Source: Sphingomonas mollis (GTDB lineage: Bacteria > Pseudomonadota > Alphaproteobacteria > Sphingomonadales > Sphingomonadaceae). Taken from it: a stretch of 43,043 nucleotides of DNA. The notes under the pieces are model-generated. The model was not told the DNA's origin. It did not search any database and worked only from the letters and a program-made list of their open reading frames with translations. The position numbers and the translations under genes were made by a program. Of this stretch, positions 39,758 to 43,043 are shown one piece after another (the stretch's first letter is position 1; each line of letters begins with the position of its first letter). The stretch lies in assembly GCF_016427505.1 (NCBI RefSeq), contig NZ_JAELXS010000013.1, positions 1-43,043 of the forward strand, read 5' to 3'.

Positions 39758-40911
39758 CTGCCGACACCCCCTCGGTCCTGTCCGGCCTCAAGCCGCTCAG
39801 CCGGCTCGATCACCCCCGCGAGATGATCCGCCAGTTCACGCCCAACTGGTTCGCCGCGACGATGGGCACGGGCATCCTCGCCCTCGCCCTCGCGCTGCCG
39901 CAGGTGCCCGGCATCGGCCCCTCGCTAAAGCCGGTTGGGGAGGTGTTGTGGTTCTTCAACATCGCGCTCTTCGCGCTGTTCGCCGGCCTCTATGGCGCGC
40001 GCTGGGTGATGTTCGGGCACGAGGCGCGGCGCATCTTCGGGCACAACACCGTATCGATGTTCATCGGGACCATCCCGATGGGCCTCGCAACGATCATCAA
40101 CGGTTGCCTCGCGTTCGGCATCGCGCGGTTCGGTAACGGCATCGTGCCGGTAGCACACGTCCTGTGGTGGATCGACGTCGCCATGTCGCTCGCCTGCGGC
40201 GTGTTGATACCCTACCTGATGTTTACCCGCCACGAGCACAGCCTGGACGGCATGACCGCGGTATGGCTGCTGCCGGTCGTCGCAGCCGAAGTGGCGGGTG
40301 CTAGCGGCGGGCTGCTCGCGCCGCACCTGACCGATCCCCACGCGCAGATGGTGACCCTTGCGACATCCTATGTGCTGTGGGCCTATTCGGTGCCGGTCGC
40401 GTTCGGCATCCTCGCCATCCTGATCCTGCGCATGGCGCTCCACAAGCTGCCGCATGAGAGCATGGCGGCATCCTCCTGGCTGGCGCTGGGGCCGATCGGC
40501 ACCGGGGCGCTGGGTATGCTGGTGCTCGGGGCGGATGCGCCGGCGATCCTCGCGGCGCACGGGCTGGTCGGTGTCGGCACTGTTGCGCAAGGGATCGGCG
40601 TCGTTGCCGGGATCTGCCTGTGGGGTTTCGGCCTGTGGTGGCTGGCGCTCGCGACGCTCATCACCATCCGCTACTGGCGCGCCGGCGTCCCATTCAACCT
40701 TGGCTGGTGGGGCTATACCTTCCCGCTCGGCGTCTACACCGTCGCCACCTTCCGCCTCGGCACGACGCTGGACCTCGGCTTCTTCGGTATATTCGGCACG
40801 GTGCTGACGGTCGCGCTGGCGGCGATGTGGCTGCTCGTTGGCGCCAAGACGCTCGCTGGGGCCTGGCGGGGCAACCTGTTCGTCTCGCCCTGCATCGCCA
40901 CCCCGAACTGA
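39754..40911 (+). CDS. TDT-family exporter (TehA/SSU1-like), probable sulfite efflux
   Basis: A 385-residue inner-membrane protein with about ten helices. Family landmarks are FTPNWFAATMGTGILALAL at the start, GTIPMGLATIINGCLAFGI, and SWLALGPIGTGALGMLVLGA, then LGWWGYTFPLGVYTVATFRL near the end. The TDT family includes the yeast sulfite pump SSU1 and bacterial TehA. Position between a LysR regulator (overlap ATGA) and the SorAB genes points to sulfite as substrate; tellurite or dicarboxylate transport cannot be excluded from sequence alone. The 89-base gap before sorA has no terminator, so the four genes may be one transcript. Confidence 0.87.
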   Translation: MTADTPSVLSGLKPLSRLDHPREMIRQFTPNWFAATMGTGILALALALPQVPGIGPSLKPVGEVLWFFNIALFALFAGLYGARWVMFGHEARRIFGHNTVSMFIGTIPMGLATIINGCLAFGIARFGNGIVPVAHVLWWIDVAMSLACGVLIPYLMFTRHEHSLDGMTAVWLLPVVAAEVAGASGGLLAPHLTDPHAQMVTLATSYVLWAYSVPVAFGILAILILRMALHKLPHESMAASSWLALGPIGTGALGMLVLGADAPAILAAHGLVGVGTVAQGIGVVAGICLWGFGLWWLALATLITIRYWRAGVPFNLGWWGYTFPLGVYTVATFRLGTTLDLGFFGIFGTVLTVALAAMWLLVGAKTLAGAWRGNLFVSPCIATPN

Positions 40912-41000
40912 TCCGCCGTGGTGATCGGATCAGTCGGTCCGATCACTTGCAGAACGCCCCTTCGATCCGCCAGCGTGGCTGGCCACAGGAGAGCCTTGTC

Positions 41001-42236
41001 ATGGACAATTTCGACGCCGGGCTGGCGAGTGAGACCAGCCGTCGCCGCTTTCTCAGGCATGCCGCGCTCGGCAGCGCCGGCCTTGCCGCAGCACCTGCGC
41101 TGGCACAGCAGCTCGTCGACCTGAAGCTGCCTGGCGGCAATGCCGAACGGCCGATGACCAGTGCCTTTCCCGGCAAGGGCAGCATGATCCTCCAGCGTGT
41201 CCATCCGCCCTTGCTGGAAACGCCGATGGACGTGTTCGACAAGTCGGTGTTCACGCCCAACGACCAGTTCTTCGTCCGCTGGCACTGGGCCGACATCCCG
41301 ACCTCGATCGATGTCGAGACTTTCCGCCTCAACGTCTTCGGCCACGTCAACCGACCGCTGTCGATCAGCCTCGCCCAGCTGCTTCGCCTGCCGCGGGTCG
41401 AGATGGCGGCGGTGAACCAGTGCTCGGGAAACAGCCGTGGGCTGTTCCAGCCACGTGTCGCCGGCGCGCAATGGGGCAACGGCGCGATGGGCAATGCCAA
41501 ATGGCTCGGTGTGCGCCTGCGCGACGTACTTGATCTCGCCGGGGTCAAGGCAGGCGCGGTACAGGTGCGCTTCGGCGCGCTCGACCAGCCGGTTGTGGCG
41601 GGCGCCCCTGACTTCGAGAAGGCGCTTGGGCTCGACCATGCCCGCGACAGCGAGGTGATGATCGCCTTCGGCATGAACGGCGAGCAGCTGCCGCTCCTGA
41701 ACGGCTTTCCCTGCCGGCTGATCGTCCCGGGCTGGTACTCGACCTATTGGGTCAAGATGCTGAACGCGATCGAGGTACTGCCCGGCCCTGACGACCAGTA
41801 TTGGATGGCCAAGGCCTACAAGATACCGGCGACACCCGGCGCGAATGTCGCGCCCGGTGCCAAGGACTTCCCGACCGTGCCGATCAATCGCATGATCCCG
41901 CGCAGCTGGATGACCAGCCTGCCCGATGGCCAGGCGATCGCCTACGAGGCGTCGATCCCGGTCGGCGGCATCGCAATGGGGGGCGACTGCGGCGTCGCCA
42001 AGGTCGATGTATCGTCAGACGGTGGCCGGACGTGGTATAAGACGACGCTTGGAGCAGACGAGGGCAGGTACAGCTTTCGCCGCTGGGACGGGCGGGTGCC
42101 GCTCCGGCGCGGGCCCAACACGATCATGGTGCGCTGCTGGAACACCAACGGTGTCGCTCAGCCGATGAAGCCGATCTGGAACCCGGGCGGGTTCATGCGC
42201 GGCAATATCGAGACCACCACCATCATCGCGGCCTGA
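41001..42236 (+). CDS. sorA: Periplasmic sulfite dehydrogenase, molybdenum subunit (SorA-like)
   Basis: Oxidises sulfite to sulfate and passes electrons to a c-type cytochrome. ATG 41001 lies after AGGAGAG. A Tat signal, SRRRFLRH (13-20) followed by AALGSAGLAAAPALAQ, exports the folded protein. The Mo-ligand is C141 in VNQCSGNSRG; R93 and H95 in FFVRWHWADIP have the same R-x-H spacing as the active-site pair of Starkeya SorA. The segments NGFPCRLIVPGWYSTYWVKM and, in the dimer domain, DCGVAKVDVSSDGGRTWYKT are typical. The length (411) matches the SorA type. The cytochrome gene follows after 12 bases, as in known sorAB operons. Confidence 0.92.
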   Translation: MDNFDAGLASETSRRRFLRHAALGSAGLAAAPALAQQLVDLKLPGGNAERPMTSAFPGKGSMILQRVHPPLLETPMDVFDKSVFTPNDQFFVRWHWADIPTSIDVETFRLNVFGHVNRPLSISLAQLLRLPRVEMAAVNQCSGNSRGLFQPRVAGAQWGNGAMGNAKWLGVRLRDVLDLAGVKAGAVQVRFGALDQPVVAGAPDFEKALGLDHARDSEVMIAFGMNGEQLPLLNGFPCRLIVPGWYSTYWVKMLNAIEVLPGPDDQYWMAKAYKIPATPGANVAPGAKDFPTVPINRMIPRSWMTSLPDGQAIAYEASIPVGGIAMGGDCGVAKVDVSSDGGRTWYKTTLGADEGRYSFRRWDGRVPLRRGPNTIMVRCWNTNGVAQPMKPIWNPGGFMRGNIETTTIIAA

Positions 42237-42248
42237 GGAGCGAGTAGC

Positions 42249-42731
42249 ATGAAGACTCCGTCTCCCGGCATCATGGCCGCTGGCCTGATCGGCCTGACCG
42301 GCATTATCCTCGTCTCGATCGGTGCGCCGAGCAGCCGCAAGGCGCCTGCCCCGATCTCCGAGACATCCGAGCCGGCACCGCCCACCAGCGTGTCGGCGCG
42401 CGGCTTTTCGCTTGCCTCGACCAGCGTCGACCTGCCGGTCGATGACGCGACTTACCCCGATGGCCCGCACGCCGACGTCATTAACGCCAACTGCACCTCG
42501 TGCCATTCGGCTAGCATGGCGCTGACCCAGCCAGCGCTATCGCCAGACCAGTGGAAGGCGACCGTCACCAAGATGCGCGAGGTGTACAAGGCGCCGGTGG
42601 CCGAGAAGGACGTCGACGCGATCGTTGCTTATCTCATCGCTATGCCGAGCCAGAAGGCGGCACCCGCAACCGGCAAGGCGCAGGATCCCGACCCCAAGGC
42701 GGCTCCCGATGTCTCAGGTGGAACAGGCTAG
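42249..42731 (+). CDS. sorB: c-type cytochrome partner of SorA (SorB-like)
   Basis: A 160-residue protein with an N-terminal membrane or signal segment (IMAAGLIGLTGIILVSIGA, residues 8-26) and no clear cleavage site, so it may stay anchored. A Pro/Ala/Ser-rich linker (about 30-60) leads to one haem-c domain: C82-T-S-C85-H86, with M109 in WKATVTKMREVY a candidate axial ligand. It should take electrons from SorA and hand them to cytochrome c oxidase or a soluble cytochrome. ATG 42249 follows GAGGAGCGAGTAGC. The last 25 residues are Pro/Lys/Asp-rich. It ends the sulfite operon. Confidence 0.9.
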   Translation: MKTPSPGIMAAGLIGLTGIILVSIGAPSSRKAPAPISETSEPAPPTSVSARGFSLASTSVDLPVDDATYPDGPHADVINANCTSCHSASMALTQPALSPDQWKATVTKMREVYKAPVAEKDVDAIVAYLIAMPSQKAAPATGKAQDPDPKAAPDVSGGTG

Positions 42732-42745
42732 GTCAGCCTCTTCCA
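42719..42745 (+). terminator. Hairpin over the sorB stop codon
   Basis: TGGAACAGGCT (42719-42729) pairs with AGCCTCTTCCA (42735-42745) except at one position; the TAG stop lies in the stem-loop. No T-run follows, so it may be a weak terminator or a 3'-end stabiliser for the sulfite operon. Confidence 0.45.
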
Positions 42746-42753
42746 ACAATCTC

Positions 42754-42777
42754 AAAAAACCTTTCCTTTTGGGAAAG
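42754..42777 (-). terminator. Minus-strand terminator for a gene to the right
   Basis: On the minus strand CTTTCC, a five-base loop CAAAA, GGAAAG and then G plus six T. The stem is short but the T-run is good. It implies a minus-strand transcript arriving from beyond 42777. The 266 bases left to the window edge contain only a short minus-strand frame (about 42720-42890) of uncertain meaning and no recognisable gene. Confidence 0.45.
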
Positions 42778-43043
42778 CTGGGTGCGGCGGGCAAGAGCCG
42801 TAGCGCAGCACCTACCGCTGCCAACATGAACGTATGCCCCGCCCCGTTTGCAAGCTGGATGTTGAGGTGATCTGATCAGTCTGCGTCAACGTATGCGGTT
42901 TCGTGGGTGAGCCCACGGCCAAGATGGACATCCGCGTGTTCAGAGCCCCATAATGAGTACGGCATCGAGTGCCAATTCATGTGCCGGGCTTTCCGAACGC
43001 CGATTGACTGTCAGGCCATCTTTACGATCCTTCCTGCAAACCT

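Noticed and set aside
40620..41000. Upstream extension of the SorA frame
   Set aside because: It overlaps the TDT exporter gene in another frame; the Tat signal starts at 41001 with a good ribosome binding site.
40734..41639. 301-codon minus-strand frame
   Set aside because: Antisense to the exporter and SorA genes; no recognisable domain.
1..43043. CRISPR array, rRNA, tRNA, prophage or origin of replication
   Set aside because: No regularly spaced repeats, no tRNA-like cloverleaf, no rRNA stretches and no phage structural genes were seen.

Overview
The window looks like chromosomal DNA of a sphingomonad (alphaproteobacterium, Sphingomonas-like). The signs are high GC with alphaproteobacterial codon use, a secreted protein ending in the PEPxTWAMMLIGFG anchor typical of sphingomonads, HWE-type histidine kinases, and Tad-type proteins with the NGNG insert. 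No rRNA, tRNA or CRISPR array was seen. All calls come from reading the sequence; no database search was run.

Layout. 1-2.8 kb is a decayed zone: a terminator, a hypothetical gene, and a Crp/Fnr-type regulator cut in two by an IS5-family (IS427-like) element with a TA target duplication. 2.8-5.8 kb is a signalling patch: a frameshifted HisKA_2 kinase, a stand-alone receiver, and a PAS-HWE kinase overlapping its own receiver gene. 5.9-7.6 kb holds a small unknown gene, an HNH-type remnant and a PrlF-YhaV toxin-antitoxin pair behind a perfect 16-bp palindrome. 7.9-10.7 kb has a secreted DUF885 protein and an LpqC/PHB-depolymerase-like esterase.

10.9-18.3 kb is the most interesting block: a membrane GGDEF diguanylate cyclase and a TpsB (ShlB/FhaC) outer-membrane transporter, divergent from a secreted FecR-domain protein with a very long Ala/Lys/Glu helical tail and a CHASE2-(dead GGDEF)-EAL protein. 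No TpsA exoprotein is present. I propose that these form one envelope/c-di-GMP system. 18.3-22.3 kb has a PAS-LuxR regulator, three small stress-type envelope proteins and a PEP-CTERM protein. 22.7-26.1 kb encodes a large hybrid histidine kinase. 26.4-27.6 kb encodes an AAA ATPase with a C-terminal winged-helix-like end and a promoter that sits almost on its start codon.

28.1-31.2 kb is a visibly AT-richer three-gene unit of TadG/TadE-like proteins with an EF-hand-like loop and no Tad secretion machinery. 31.3-32.0 kb has three very small minus-strand genes, two of them under 55 codons. 32.2-33.9 kb is a fluoride-resistance locus: a fluoride riboswitch, a CLC-type transporter and a truncated DUF190-like remnant. 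34.0-37.1 kb is a tight operon of DUF305, a YncE-like beta-propeller, an ECF sigma factor and its membrane anti-sigma. 37.2-42.7 kb is a sulfite-handling island: MgtC-like protein, a cytoplasmic sulfite-oxidase-fold enzyme, a LysR regulator, a TDT-family exporter, and SorA/SorB sulfite dehydrogenase with its cytochrome c.

A 60-bp repeat with conserved ends and fixed internal spacing recurs in at least five intergenic places, all on the plus strand.
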